Source: Nitrospirota bacterium (GTDB lineage Bacteria > Nitrospirota > Thermodesulfovibrionia > Thermodesulfovibrionales > Dissulfurispiraceae). Taken from it: 11,197 nucleotides of DNA. Location: contig JACREW010000076.1 in the NCBI GenBank assembly GCA_016212685.1, forward strand, positions 1 to 11,197. The letters run 5' to 3'. The notes under the pieces are model-generated. The model saw only the letters and a program-made list of their open reading frames with translations, ran no database searches and was not told the DNA's origin. Below are positions 5,116 to 11,197 of the stretch, one piece after another. A program made the position numbers and the translations under genes. Position 1 is the first letter of the stretch. The number at the start of each line of letters is the position of its first letter.

Positions 5116-6336
5116 TACATTCGGCCCGCCGCCCTTCACGGCATATATAATTATCAGCCCGACAATAAAAAATAAGGCAACGGATAAGATTGCCGGACGC
5201 TGACTGCCGAATGTCGAAGACAGATACCCGAAAATCAAAGGCCCTATAACTGCTGAGGATTTTCCGACGAAGGAATAAACGCCGAAGTATTCCGATTCCT
5301 GCCCTTGGGGAATAAACTGAGTATAAAACGCCCGGCTCGCAGCCTGAACAGCGCCGAGACCGAGTCCTGCGATGCATGCGATTATAAAGAACCAGCCCTT
5401 TTCATGAACAAAAAAAGCGGCAACCGATACGATAATCCATAAACATAAAGATATTAAAACTACCTTCTTAGGTCCCCAATAGTCGGTCGGCCTTGCCGTT
5501 AGAAAAGCGCCTATAAGGGCCGTCATCTGAACAATCAGATACATGCTTATTAATTCTTCGGGATTGAATTTGAGAGTAGTAGCGGCGAATATGCCCGAAA
5601 ATACAATGACCGTATTCACGCCGTCTTCATAGATAAGATAAGCTGTTAAAAATTTTCTCTGCTCCTTATTCGCCCATATCTTTTTTAATGTCTTCCATGT
5701 GTACCTGAGGCCGTCCATCGCAGCGCGGTGGATTCTTGAACCGTTCCTTGAGTCCTTCGGCAAAGACAAAAACGCCGGTATCGAAAAAATCCCGAAAAAC
5801 AGCGCGACCATAGGCCATACGCCGGTTATAAGCCCTTTATTTATTAAAAACAAGGCCAATAAAAGCGAAATTACCGAGCCCGCGTAACCTACACCGAAGC
5901 CCCATGCAGAAACCCTGCCCTGATGCGTGGGTTCGGCGATTTCGGGCAGAAACGAATTATAAAAGACAAGCCCTCCCTCCATCCCGATATTCGCGATCAC
6001 GATAAGAGCAAACCCTTCCATGACCATTCCCTTGTGGAGGAAATAAAATGAAGATACCGAAGCTACGCACAACAAGGTATATAAAAAGAGCAGTCTCTTT
6101 CTTATCTTCGCGTAATCGGCTATTCCGCCGAGCAATGGAGAGGTCAGCGCTACAACGGCCATGCTCAATGCAATCGCCCTTCCCCACCAGAGATCGCCGA
6201 GACCTGTTTCATTACCGACTATCATATTTGCATAATAGACTGGAAATATGACTGCGGCTATGACAGCGGAATAGCTCGAATTGGCAAAATCGAAAAGACA
6301 CCATGAGAGGATTTTTTTATTCAAAAAAGGCTTCAT
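5104..6336 (-). CDS. MFS transporter, UMF1/Atg22-like family
   Basis: This 410-residue integral membrane protein carries the N-terminal signature of the UMF1 family, KILSWCLFDFANSSYSAVI (8-26), and the MFS loop after the second segment, GGIADYAKIRKR (70-81). Long hydrophobic stretches alternate with short basic loops, in keeping with about 12 helices. A central cytoplasmic region around residues 195-225 is charged (SLPKDSRNGSRIHR, WKTLKKIWANKEQRK) and separates the two halves. FDFANS, the PEIAEPTHQGRVSAWGFGVGY block (130-150) and the late FIPQGQESEYFGVY block are typical of these bacterial proteins. Yeast Atg22 exports amino acids from vacuoles; the substrate of bacterial members is mostly unknown and cannot be guessed here. 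The start at 6336 has only a distant GGAAG as ribosome site. Its last 12 bp overlap the end of the convergent Mur ligase gene. Confidence 0.85.
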   Translation of the reverse strand: MKPFLNKKILSWCLFDFANSSYSAVIAAVIFPVYYANMIVGNETGLGDLWWGRAIALSMAVVALTSPLLGGIADYAKIRKRLLFLYTLLCVASVSSFYFLHKGMVMEGFALIVIANIGMEGGLVFYNSFLPEIAEPTHQGRVSAWGFGVGYAGSVISLLLALFLINKGLITGVWPMVALFFGIFSIPAFLSLPKDSRNGSRIHRAAMDGLRYTWKTLKKIWANKEQRKFLTAYLIYEDGVNTVIVFSGIFAATTLKFNPEELISMYLIVQMTALIGAFLTARPTDYWGPKKVVLISLCLWIIVSVAAFFVHEKGWFFIIACIAGLGLGAVQAASRAFYTQFIPQGQESEYFGVYSFVGKSSAVIGPLIFGYLSSTFGSQRPAILSVALFFIVGLIIIYAVKGGGPNVLRR

Positions 6337-6377
6337 ATCATCTATTTGCGCTTCCCCCGAATTAGCGGCCGCACCGA

Positions 6378-6409
6378 AAGGTTAGGTTGCAATATAACCT
6401 TATAACCTT
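6378..6409. repeat. Tandem ATAACCTT duplication with facing AAGGTT-AGGTT arm
   Basis: ATAACCTT occurs twice in perfect tandem (6394-6401, 6402-6409). Facing it at 6378-6388 is AAGGTTAGGTT, so AAGGTT/GGTT half-sites point toward AACC/AACCTT half-sites. The element lies 42 bp upstream of the transporter start and about 40 bp upstream of the -35 of the regulator gene. It is a candidate binding site serving either divergent gene. As a hairpin it would be weak. Confidence 0.4.
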
Positions 6410-6420
6410 GGAGGTGTAAA

Positions 6421-6438
6421 ATGCAAGAGAACAAATGA
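6421..6438 (+). other. Five-codon minimal ORF with a strong ribosome site
   Basis: GGAGG (6410-6414) is followed after 6 nt by ATG CAA GAG AAC AAA TGA, encoding MQENK. The ribosome site is better than that of the regulator gene downstream. The -35 at 6446 lies just after it, so it is not in that promoter's leader. It may be a relic of a lost gene start, a leader peptide of a longer transcript, or chance. Confidence 0.15.
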
Positions 6439-6445
6439 CATAGAA

Positions 6446-6475
6446 TTGACAAATATAAATAAGACATCATAGTAT
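6446..6475 (+). promoter_or_regulatory. Candidate promoter of the Crp/Fnr-family regulator gene
   Basis: A perfect TTGACA (6446-6451) is followed after 18 bp by TAGTAT (6470-6475, 4 of 6). Transcription would start near 6482 and leave a leader of about 75 nt. The weak -10 suits a promoter that needs or receives regulation. Confidence 0.4.
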
Positions 6476-6490
6476 TAATCATACATTAAT
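6474..6490. promoter_or_regulatory. ATTAAT-N5-ATTAAT inverted repeat at the regulator's predicted start
   Basis: Two copies of self-complementary ATTAAT (6474-6479, 6485-6490) are spaced one helical turn apart and form a 17-bp inverted repeat centred near the predicted transcription start. A protein bound here would block transcription, so autorepression is possible. A similar element lies upstream of the por operon at 7260-7274. Confidence 0.35.
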
Positions 6491-6556
6491 GCCGGGATAA
6501 GACCAATGAAAACGCCATTAAGCTAAAGAGGAAAGATCGTCATCCACAAAAAACAA

Positions 6557-7246
6557 ATGAGTCATGAATTGAATAACCTTAAAAAAATACATATCTTTTC
6601 AAATCTCAGCGATGACGAGATCAAAGAGATCCGACCGTATTTAATCAAAGAGAGTTTTAAAAAGAAGCAGGAGATATTTTCCGAAGGCGATCCTCCGGAT
6701 TGGTTTTACATACTCCTCAGCGGCAAAATGAAAATTACGAAACTTTCCCACGACGGCAGGGAGATAATAATCGAATTGATATCCCCGCCCGATTTTTTCG
6801 GCGGGTTTGCGGTTCTGAAGGGATTTCCATACCCGGCCAACGCCGTTGCGATGGAGGATTCCGGTATTATCAAGATGTCGCGGCATAATTTCCTGAAGAT
6901 CATAGACAGGTTTCCAAATGTTATGTATGACATAACGGCTAACCTTGGAGACAGGATAAGGGAGTTTCACGATACGCTTAAAAATATAGCCCTCGAACGC
7001 GTTGAATCGAGAATCGCGGCATTGCTGCTAAAGCTTGCCGACAAGGCCGGCGAAAAGAAGGCCGATAAGACGGCGGTGATAAACATGAGGCTTACGAAAC
7101 AGGATATAGCCGAGATGGTCGGCACTACGGTAGAGACGACAATCAGGGTTATGAGCAAATTCAAAAAATCAGGATATATCAGCGAAAAAGACGGCAGGAT
7201 CGTGATAGAGAATTCAAAGGCATTAGAGGCGATAGTAAATCCGTAA
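6557..7246 (+). CDS. Crp/Fnr-family transcriptional regulator
   Basis: This 229-residue protein has a cyclic-nucleotide-type beta-barrel (about residues 10-125, with FYILLSGKMKITKLSHDGREIIIELI and the PPDFFGGFAVLKG turn), a long dimer helix (about 126-160) and a C-terminal winged helix-turn-helix (about 175-225; LTKQDIAEMVGTTVETTIRVMSKFKKSGYI). The recognition helix keeps the Glu and the Arg four residues later seen in Crp and Fnr. There is no cysteine at all, so it is not an Fe-S oxygen sensor like FNR. The cassette that binds cAMP phosphate in Crp (FGE...RxA) is replaced by FGGFAVLKGFPYPANA, so cAMP binding is unlikely. A haem or other small ligand, as in the DNR/NnrR/CooA branches, is open. 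No good ribosome site precedes ATG 6557; GAGGAAAG lies 22 nt upstream. It sits just before the por operon and may regulate it. Confidence 0.85.
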   Translation: MSHELNNLKKIHIFSNLSDDEIKEIRPYLIKESFKKKQEIFSEGDPPDWFYILLSGKMKITKLSHDGREIIIELISPPDFFGGFAVLKGFPYPANAVAMEDSGIIKMSRHNFLKIIDRFPNVMYDITANLGDRIREFHDTLKNIALERVESRIAALLLKLADKAGEKKADKTAVINMRLTKQDIAEMVGTTVETTIRVMSKFKKSGYISEKDGRIVIENSKALEAIVNP

Positions 7247-7259
7247 CACCTCATTAGAT

Positions 7260-7274
7260 ATTAATTTTATTAAT
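7260..7274. promoter_or_regulatory. ATTAAT-TTT-ATTAAT inverted repeat upstream of por
   Basis: ATTAAT occurs at 7260-7265 and 7269-7274. The centre (7267) is about 59 bp upstream of the predicted por transcription start, close to the -61.5 position used by Crp/Fnr proteins as class I activators. The half-site is the same as at 6474-6490 but the spacer is 3 bp instead of 5. AT-rich sequence makes coincidence a real possibility. Confidence 0.3.
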
Positions 7275-7289
7275 CAACGCTTAAGTATA

Positions 7290-7319
7290 TTGAATAAAAA
7301 GTAGAAATCCCGCTAAAAT
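7290..7319 (+). promoter_or_regulatory. Candidate promoter of the porCDAB operon
   Basis: TTGAAT (7290-7295, 4 of 6) and TAAAAT (7314-7319, 5 of 6) are 18 bp apart. The predicted start is near 7326, leaving a leader of about 30 nt with the ribosome site AGGAGG (7345-7350). No terminator hairpin is seen between the regulator stop (7246) and this promoter, so read-through from the regulator is also possible. Confidence 0.45.
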
Positions 7320-7356
7320 AATAACCTTACATCGAGAAATTATCAGGAGGGAAGAG

Positions 7357-7932
7357 ATGGCTGAGACTTTGGAGATCAGATGGCACGGCAGGGGAGGCCA
7401 GGGCACAGTCACTGCCGCAAAGGTTTTTGCCGATGCGTGCTTGAGTGGAGGCCGGCATGTGCAGGCGTTCCCGGAATACGGCCCCGAAAGGTCGGGCGCT
7501 CCGCTGAGGGCGTATAATAGAGTAAGTTCAAAGGAACTCAGGATGCACTGCCCTGTGTTAAAACCGAATATAGTTGCGGTTGTAGACGCGACGCTGCTCG
7601 ACGGCATAGATGTAACGGAAGGCGCGCTGGATGATGCCGTGTTTATCGTTAATTCCGCGAAGGACCCGAAGGAATTAAGGGAAAAACTGAAGGCGAAGCC
7701 GACCCAGAGGGTATTAACAGTGGATGCTACAAAGATAGCCATTGAAAATATAGGTAGGCCGCTGCCGAACTCTCCGATGGTCGGGGTGCTCGCAAAGGTC
7801 TCCGGGATCGTCAGCCTCGATTTGATACTCGAAGACGTAAAAAAGAGCTTCGGGAAAAAGTTTTCCCAGAAGATCATAGACGGCAATCTGGAGGCGGTAA
7901 AAAGGGGTTATGAGGAGGTAAGGGAAGGATGA
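7357..7932 (+). CDS. porC: Pyruvate/2-oxoacid:ferredoxin oxidoreductase, gamma subunit
   Basis: This 191-residue protein is the gamma subunit of a four-subunit 2-oxoacid:ferredoxin oxidoreductase, a cytoplasmic complex that converts pyruvate or a related 2-oxoacid plus CoA to acyl-CoA, CO2 and reduced ferredoxin, or runs backwards as pyruvate synthase. The GRGGQG motif (11-16), VTAAKVFADA (18-27) and FPEYGPERSGAPLRAYNRVS (38-57) are family hallmarks; VVDATLLDG and the PNSPMVGVLAKVSGIVSLD block close the domain. Length fits separate gamma subunits (about 180-200). It has its own strong ribosome site, six nt before ATG, and opens the operon. The stop overlaps the next start (ATGA). The order gamma-delta-alpha-beta is that of archaeal and Thermotoga POR operons. 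Substrate specificity lies mainly in the alpha subunit. Confidence 0.93.
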   Translation: MAETLEIRWHGRGGQGTVTAAKVFADACLSGGRHVQAFPEYGPERSGAPLRAYNRVSSKELRMHCPVLKPNIVAVVDATLLDGIDVTEGALDDAVFIVNSAKDPKELREKLKAKPTQRVLTVDATKIAIENIGRPLPNSPMVGVLAKVSGIVSLDLILEDVKKSFGKKFSQKIIDGNLEAVKRGYEEVREG

Positions 7933-8222
7933 AACCGAAGGGATGGAAAGAGGTTGCACCCGGCGCTGTAATAACCGAAGCGGGCAGCGCATTAAAATTC
8001 AAGACCGGCTCGTGGAGGGCTTTTAAACCGAAGTGGATAGAGGAAAACTGTATCCAGTGCATGTTTTGCTGGATTTATTGTCCCGATATGGCTGTTAAAG
8101 CGAAGGACGGCAAGAGGGCTGAATTCGATTACGACTACTGCAAGGGCTGCGGAATCTGCGCTCTCGAATGCCCCGGCAAAAAGGGAAATAAGGCGATCGT
8201 CATGGAAGAGGAGGGGAAATAA
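7929..8222 (+). CDS. porD: Pyruvate/2-oxoacid:ferredoxin oxidoreductase, delta (ferredoxin-like) subunit
   Basis: This 97-residue subunit carries two [4Fe-4S] clusters that pass electrons from the catalytic beta subunit toward external ferredoxin. The cluster cysteines are complete: Cys-41, 44, 47 and 51 (CIQCMFCWIYCP) and Cys-71, 74, 77 and 81 (CKGCGICALECP). The sequence before them, GSWRAFKPKWIEENC, is the usual PorD lead-in, with the tryptophan-arginine pair and basic patch that dock to the core. It starts within the gamma gene (ATGA overlap) after the ribosome site GGAGG at 7914-7918, and its stop overlaps the alpha start by one base (TAATG). An unrelated soluble ferredoxin is unlikely given this position and the N-terminal extension. 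Confidence 0.93.
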   Translation: MKPKGWKEVAPGAVITEAGSALKFKTGSWRAFKPKWIEENCIQCMFCWIYCPDMAVKAKDGKRAEFDYDYCKGCGICALECPGKKGNKAIVMEEEGK

Positions 8223-9403
8223 TGCCAAAGATAGTTGCGGTTACAGGTAATGAAGCTGTTGCAGAGGCATTCAGGCAGGTAAATCCCGATGTATGCGCGG
8301 CATATCCCATAACTCCCTCTACAGACCTTATGCAGAGGTTTGCAAGTTTTGTGAACAACGGCAAGGTAAAGACGGAGATGATACTTGTCGAGAGCGAGCA
8401 CAGCGCCATGAGCGCCTGCATAGGCGCATCGGCTGCAGGCGGCAGGGTTATTACCGCCACCTCGTCGCAAGGGCTTGCCCTCATGTGGGAGGAATTGTTC
8501 ATCGCTTCAGGAACAAGGCTTCCGATAGTATTGGGACTTGTCAACAGGGCGCTTTCCGCTCCCCTGAACATTCATGGAGACCACTCCGACGGAATGGGCG
8601 CAAGGGACTGTGGCTGGATACAGCTCTGGTCGGAAAACGGGCAGGAGGCGTACGACAATACGATACAGGCATTCAGGATCGCGGAGCACATGGACATAAG
8701 GCTTCCCGCAATGACATGCATGGACGGATTCATAATAAGCCATTCCATAGAGAGGATGGAGTATCTCGATGATGAGGCAGTCAAAAATTTTGCAGGGGAA
8801 TTCAGGACACTAAACCCGCTCCTCGACATAGAGCATCCTGTAAGCTACGGGCCGCTAATTCTTCCCGATTATTATATGGAGTTCAGAAGGGCGCATGCCG
8901 AGGTTATGTCAAAGGTTTCTAAAGTGGTTCTAAGTGTTGCAAAGGATTTCGAGAAGATTTCCGGAAGGAAATACGGGCTCTTCGAGACATACAGGCTTGA
9001 AGACGCGGAGATAGCCTTTGTGATCTTGAATTCAGCCGCCGGAACATCGAAGGATGTCATCGATGAGTTCAGAAATAAGGGAATAAAGGCAGGCCTTTTA
9101 AAGCCGAGGCTCTACAGGCCGTTCCCTTACGAAGAGGTGGGAGAGGCATTAAAGCATCTAAAGGCGGTCTGCGTGCTTGACAGGGCTGACGCGTTCGGCG
9201 CGTCTTACGGCCCGCTTTATATAGACATAGCCGCAAGCCTTTATCCTTACAAAGAAAGACCTCTTCTCATAAACAAGATATACGGTCTCGGCGGAAGGGA
9301 CTATCTGCCTGAACACGCAGAGCTTGTGCTTAACGAGCTTGCGGAGACAGCAAAGACAGGAAAGGTAAAAACATTTAAAGAATACATCGGAGTGAGGGAG
9401 TAA
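8222..9403 (+). CDS. porA: Pyruvate/2-oxoacid:ferredoxin oxidoreductase, alpha subunit
   Basis: This 393-residue subunit contains the pyrimidine-binding TPP domain (about 10-230) and a transketolase C-terminal-like domain (about 250-370). YPITPST (28-34), ESEHSAMSACIGASAAGGR (57-75) and the TSSQGLALMWEE block (80-91) form the active-site lip; Glu-57 or Glu-59 should be the glutamate that activates TPP. Thr-31 and Arg-109 (NRALSAPLNIHGDHSD) match the residues that hold the pyruvate carboxylate in PFOR as I remember them, which favours pyruvate over branched-chain or 2-oxoglutarate substrates, though not decisively. The N-terminal MPKIVAVTGNEAVAEAFRQV is typical. It overlaps the delta stop by one base and follows an AGGAGGGG ribosome site. 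The beta gene begins one base after its stop. No truncation or missing motif is seen. Confidence 0.92.
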   Translation: MPKIVAVTGNEAVAEAFRQVNPDVCAAYPITPSTDLMQRFASFVNNGKVKTEMILVESEHSAMSACIGASAAGGRVITATSSQGLALMWEELFIASGTRLPIVLGLVNRALSAPLNIHGDHSDGMGARDCGWIQLWSENGQEAYDNTIQAFRIAEHMDIRLPAMTCMDGFIISHSIERMEYLDDEAVKNFAGEFRTLNPLLDIEHPVSYGPLILPDYYMEFRRAHAEVMSKVSKVVLSVAKDFEKISGRKYGLFETYRLEDAEIAFVILNSAAGTSKDVIDEFRNKGIKAGLLKPRLYRPFPYEEVGEALKHLKAVCVLDRADAFGASYGPLYIDIAASLYPYKERPLLINKIYGLGGRDYLPEHAELVLNELAETAKTGKVKTFKEYIGVRE

Positions 9404-9404
9404 T

Positions 9405-10364
9405 ATGGCGACACCACTGAGTTTAAAAGAGCTTTCAAAGAAAGAAGTGCTTTTAACGGCGGGACATAGGATGTGTTCCGGCTGCGGCGCTCCTCCGGTT
9501 GTCAAGATGGTTCTCCTTGCATCGGACTATCCTGTTGTAGCGTCGAATGCCACCGGCTGTATCGAGGTTTCCACATGCATATCCGAATATACCGCGTGGA
9601 AGATCCCCTGGATACATAATGCCTTTGAAAATGCCGCAGCTACTTTATCGGGCGTCGAGACCATGTACAGGTCTTTGAAGAAACAGGGGAAGATCGACAA
9701 GGAGATAAAGTTTATTGCCTTCGGCGGCGACGGCGGCACGTATGACATCGGCTTTCAGAGCCTTTCAGGCGCGATGGAAAGAGGACATGACATGCTTTAC
9801 ATCTGCTACGACAACGGCGCGTACATGAACACAGGCATTCAGCGTTCAAGCGCGACTCCGTTCGGAGCCGATACCACAACCTGCCCGGCTGGAAGCGTTA
9901 TTCCCGGAAAGCTCCAGCAGAGGAAAGACCTCACGAAGATTATGGCCGCGCACGGTATTCCTTATGTAGCGCAGGCATCGCCGAGCAGTTGGTCGGACTT
10001 GATGAAAAAAGTGAGAAAGGCTCTCGAAATAAAAGGCCCCAAGTTCATGAACATAATCGCTCCATGCAACAGAGGCTGGAGGTCGAGAACGGACGATGCC
10101 ATTCTCCTGAGCAGACTTGCGGTTGAGACCTGTTACTGGCCTCTCTATGAGATCGAAAACGGAGTAACGAGGGTTACGGTCAAGCCGAAGGAAAAGAAAC
10201 CGCTTGTCGATTTTCTCAAGCCCCAAGGAAGGTTCAAGCATATGTTTGCGCCCGAAAACGAATGGATGCTTAAACAGGCGCAGGAAGAGGTCGAAAAAAA
10301 CTGGGAAAGGCTTTTGAAGGAAGAGGCATTCACCGCGCCTAAAGAAGAGGCCGCAAAAGAATAA
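9405..10364 (+). CDS. porB: Pyruvate/2-oxoacid:ferredoxin oxidoreductase, TPP-binding beta subunit
   Basis: This 319-residue subunit binds the TPP diphosphate and the proximal [4Fe-4S] cluster. Cluster ligands are Cys-24 and Cys-27 (RMCSGCG), Cys-52 (TGCIEVST) and Cys-221 (IIAPCNRGW). The TPP motif runs from GGDGGTYDIG (107-116) to the YDNGAYMNTG segment (135-144), where the GDG and Asn hold Mg-TPP. The ATPFGADTTTCPAG stretch (150-163) is typical of POR beta chains of the archaeal/Thermotoga type, as is the extended C-terminus. The last 60 residues are highly charged (KEKKPL, EEVEKNWERLLKEE) and end in an EEAAKE tail. Two TAA codons in a row end the gene. It follows the alpha gene after one base with the ribosome site GGGAG, and runs convergently into the lipid kinase gene with a 9-bp gap. 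No terminator hairpin is visible. Confidence 0.93.
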   Translation: MATPLSLKELSKKEVLLTAGHRMCSGCGAPPVVKMVLLASDYPVVASNATGCIEVSTCISEYTAWKIPWIHNAFENAAATLSGVETMYRSLKKQGKIDKEIKFIAFGGDGGTYDIGFQSLSGAMERGHDMLYICYDNGAYMNTGIQRSSATPFGADTTTCPAGSVIPGKLQQRKDLTKIMAAHGIPYVAQASPSSWSDLMKKVRKALEIKGPKFMNIIAPCNRGWRSRTDDAILLSRLAVETCYWPLYEIENGVTRVTVKPKEKKPLVDFLKPQGRFKHMFAPENEWMLKQAQEEVEKNWERLLKEEAFTAPKEEAAKE

Positions 10365-10373
10365 TAAGGCCAG

Positions 10374-11197
10374 TCACACATTATGAGGCGTAACAAGCCT
10401 TAAGGCGTCAACCGCAAGGCTTATTCCTGCCGGTAATTTCCCTAAATAATCTCCGTCGATCTGGATGTGGGCATTGCCCTCTATCCCGATCTCGGAAGTC
10501 TTGAAGTAGCTTATATCTCTGAGGCCGAGATGTTTGCCCGTAACAATACCCGCTATGTATCTAATAAGGTCTAATCTCCTTCCCTTGCGCGCCAGAAATA
10601 CATAAAAATAAGGCTCTGTGAGCCTGGCATCCGGCGTTATCTTAAACTCTCCGCCGTAGCATGACGCCTTACCTACAATTGCAGTGTAGCCGGCAACTTT
10701 AAGCAATCCCCCTTCCCCCCCTTTAGTAAAGGGGGGTGTAGGGGGAATCTGTGCATTTATGATGATTGGTTCAGGATTGTAGTTTAAGAGCGTTTTGATT
10801 CCACTCAATATATAAGCGCCTTTACCTGAAAGTTTTTTTATTTTTTCATCAGCCCCGTAAACGGTCTCGCCATCGAATCCAATCCCTGCCATAAGAAGAA
10901 AGTGACGAGTGACGAGTGACGAGTGACAGGTGCAGGTTATTCTTCCGAGATGGATTGTCTGTATCTTCCCGGTCAGCGCGATATCAAGGGCGTTCTCCAA
11001 ACCGTCAGGTATTTTCAACTCCTTTGCGAGCACGGACGTTGTGCCTAACGGCAGTATCGCCATCGGAATATCCGAGTAAATCAGGCCGTTGGCAACCTCA
11101 TTGTATGTGCCGTCGCCGCCTGCGGCGATTACTAATAATTCCGACTGCTGACTTATTCTTTTTGCAAAGGATTCGGCGTCTCCTTTTTTTGACGTAA
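10374..11197 (-). CDS. Diacylglycerol/sphingosine kinase-family lipid kinase (N-terminus beyond right edge)
   Basis: The frame is open from the right edge to a TGA at 10374-10376; 274 residues are visible and perhaps 40-50 N-terminal residues are missing. The catalytic domain of the DAGK/YegS/BmrU family shows AAGGDGTYNEVANGL, the nucleotide-binding GGDGT loop, encoded just upstream of 11063. It is followed by MAILPLGTTSVLAKEL (11063 downward), MAGIGFDGETV and KITPDARLTEPYFYVFLA. The C-terminal beta domain closes with IQIDGDYLGKLPAGISL. The enzyme would phosphorylate diacylglycerol or a related lipid at the inner membrane. Two segments look foreign to the family: TCTCHSSLVTRH before FLLMAGIGFDGE, from a heptamer repeat, and IPPTPPFTKGGEGG before LLKVAGYTAIVGK, from a palindromic element. 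Both keep the frame. It is convergent with porB. Starting at Met 11063 would lose GGDGT, so the longer frame is right. Confidence 0.9.
   Translation of the reverse strand, partial: TSKKGDAESFAKRISQQSELLVIAAGGDGTYNEVANGLIYSDIPMAILPLGTTSVLAKELKIPDGLENALDIALTGKIQTIHLGRITCTCHSSLVTRHFLLMAGIGFDGETVYGADEKIKKLSGKGAYILSGIKTLLNYNPEPIIINAQIPPTPPFTKGGEGGLLKVAGYTAIVGKASCYGGEFKITPDARLTEPYFYVFLARKGRRLDLIRYIAGIVTGKHLGLRDISYFKTSEIGIEGNAHIQIDGDYLGKLPAGISLAVDALRLVTPHNV
10707..10746. repeat. Palindromic repeat element inserted in frame in the lipid kinase gene
   Basis: The inner stem is perfect: 10716-10725 pairs with 10727-10736 (six C, TTTA, central G, TAAA, six G). Outer arms TCCCCC (10707-10712) and GGGGGA (10741-10746) extend it. 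Read on the minus strand it gives the peptide IPPTPPFTKGGEGG, which I remember as the translation of dispersed palindromic repeats in several bacterial phyla. The composition (long C and G runs) differs sharply from the surrounding gene. It sits at a surface loop between two conserved blocks. Confidence 0.6.
10901..10927. repeat. Tandem heptamer AGTGACG, 3.9 copies, inside the lipid kinase gene
   Basis: Three perfect copies of AGTGACG (10901-10907, 10908-10914, 10915-10921) are followed by AGTGAC (10922-10927). On the coding strand the unit is CGTCACT and gives the peptide HSSLVTRH. Twenty-seven bases is nine codons, so the repeat keeps the frame of the lipid kinase gene. It lies between the conserved strands HLGRI and FLLMAGIGFDGE. 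Confidence 0.75.

Noticed and set aside
7260..7280. Canonical FNR box (TTGAT-N4-ATCAA) or Crp box upstream of por
   Set aside because: Only one half-site (AATCAA) fits; the partner half is missing, so I describe the ATTAAT repeat instead.
8200..8571. Antisense open frames inside porD/porA and similar ones across the por genes and transporter
   Set aside because: They lie wholly opposite well-supported genes, have no ribosome sites or family features, and follow from codon bias in the real gene.
10707..10746. Intrinsic terminator for the por operon
   Set aside because: The hairpin is strong but lies 340 bp into the opposing kinase gene, has no U-tract on either side, and is in frame with that gene.
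10901..10927. CRISPR or other spaced repeat array
   Set aside because: The units are 7 bp and directly adjacent, without spacers. It is a simple tandem repeat inside a coding gene.

Overview
The window looks like chromosomal DNA of an anaerobic or facultatively anaerobic bacterium. The main clue is a complete four-subunit pyruvate/2-oxoacid:ferredoxin oxidoreductase operon, together with a Crp/Fnr-family regulator, a UMF1-type MFS transporter and two toxin-antitoxin modules. Moderate GC, strong AGGAGG ribosome sites and in-frame 'PPTPPFTKGGEGG' and 'SLVTRH' repeat peptides remind me of uncultured Nitrospirota-like genomes. That placement is an inference from general resemblance; no taxonomic marker gene is present.

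Layout. Positions 1-330 (minus) hold the N-terminus of a secreted or anchored protein running off the left edge. Positions 536-1077 (plus) are a ribbon-helix-helix/MazF toxin-antitoxin operon with a clear sigma-70 promoter and a perfect 14-bp palindrome over its -10. Positions 1159-2989 (plus) are a two-gene metabolic cassette: an LsrF/DhnA-type class I aldolase (or thiolase) and a zinc-dependent medium-chain dehydrogenase, one base apart. Positions 3043-3667 (minus) are a second toxin-antitoxin operon (VapB-like antitoxin, PIN toxin), so toxin-antitoxin modules flank the cassette on both sides. Positions 3733-5115 (plus) encode an unusual MurC/Mpl-like Mur ligase whose end overlaps by 12 bp the end of the convergent UMF1 transporter gene (5104-6336, minus).

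Positions 6337-6556 form a regulatory region with tandem and inverted repeats. It precedes a cysteine-free Crp/Fnr-family regulator (6557-7246, plus), which is followed by the porCDAB operon (7357-10364, plus). That operon is tightly packed (ATGA overlap, TAATG overlap, 1-nt gap) and encodes the gamma, delta (2x[4Fe-4S]), alpha and TPP-binding beta subunits. A similar ATTAAT-spacer-ATTAAT element lies near the predicted start of the regulator transcript and about 59 bp upstream of the predicted por start, which would fit autoregulation plus control of por. The window ends in a convergent, 5'-truncated lipid (diacylglycerol) kinase gene on the minus strand, from 10374 to the right edge. Its reading frame has absorbed two different short DNA repeats.

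How the genes may work together. The por complex interconverts pyruvate (or a related 2-oxoacid) plus CoA with acetyl-CoA, CO2 and reduced ferredoxin, and the regulator next to it is the obvious candidate controller. The aldolase/dehydrogenase pair probably acts on one carbonyl or sugar-phosphate pathway that I cannot name. No tRNA, rRNA, CRISPR array, transposase or clear intrinsic terminator was seen, and no stretch over 300 bp lacks a gene.
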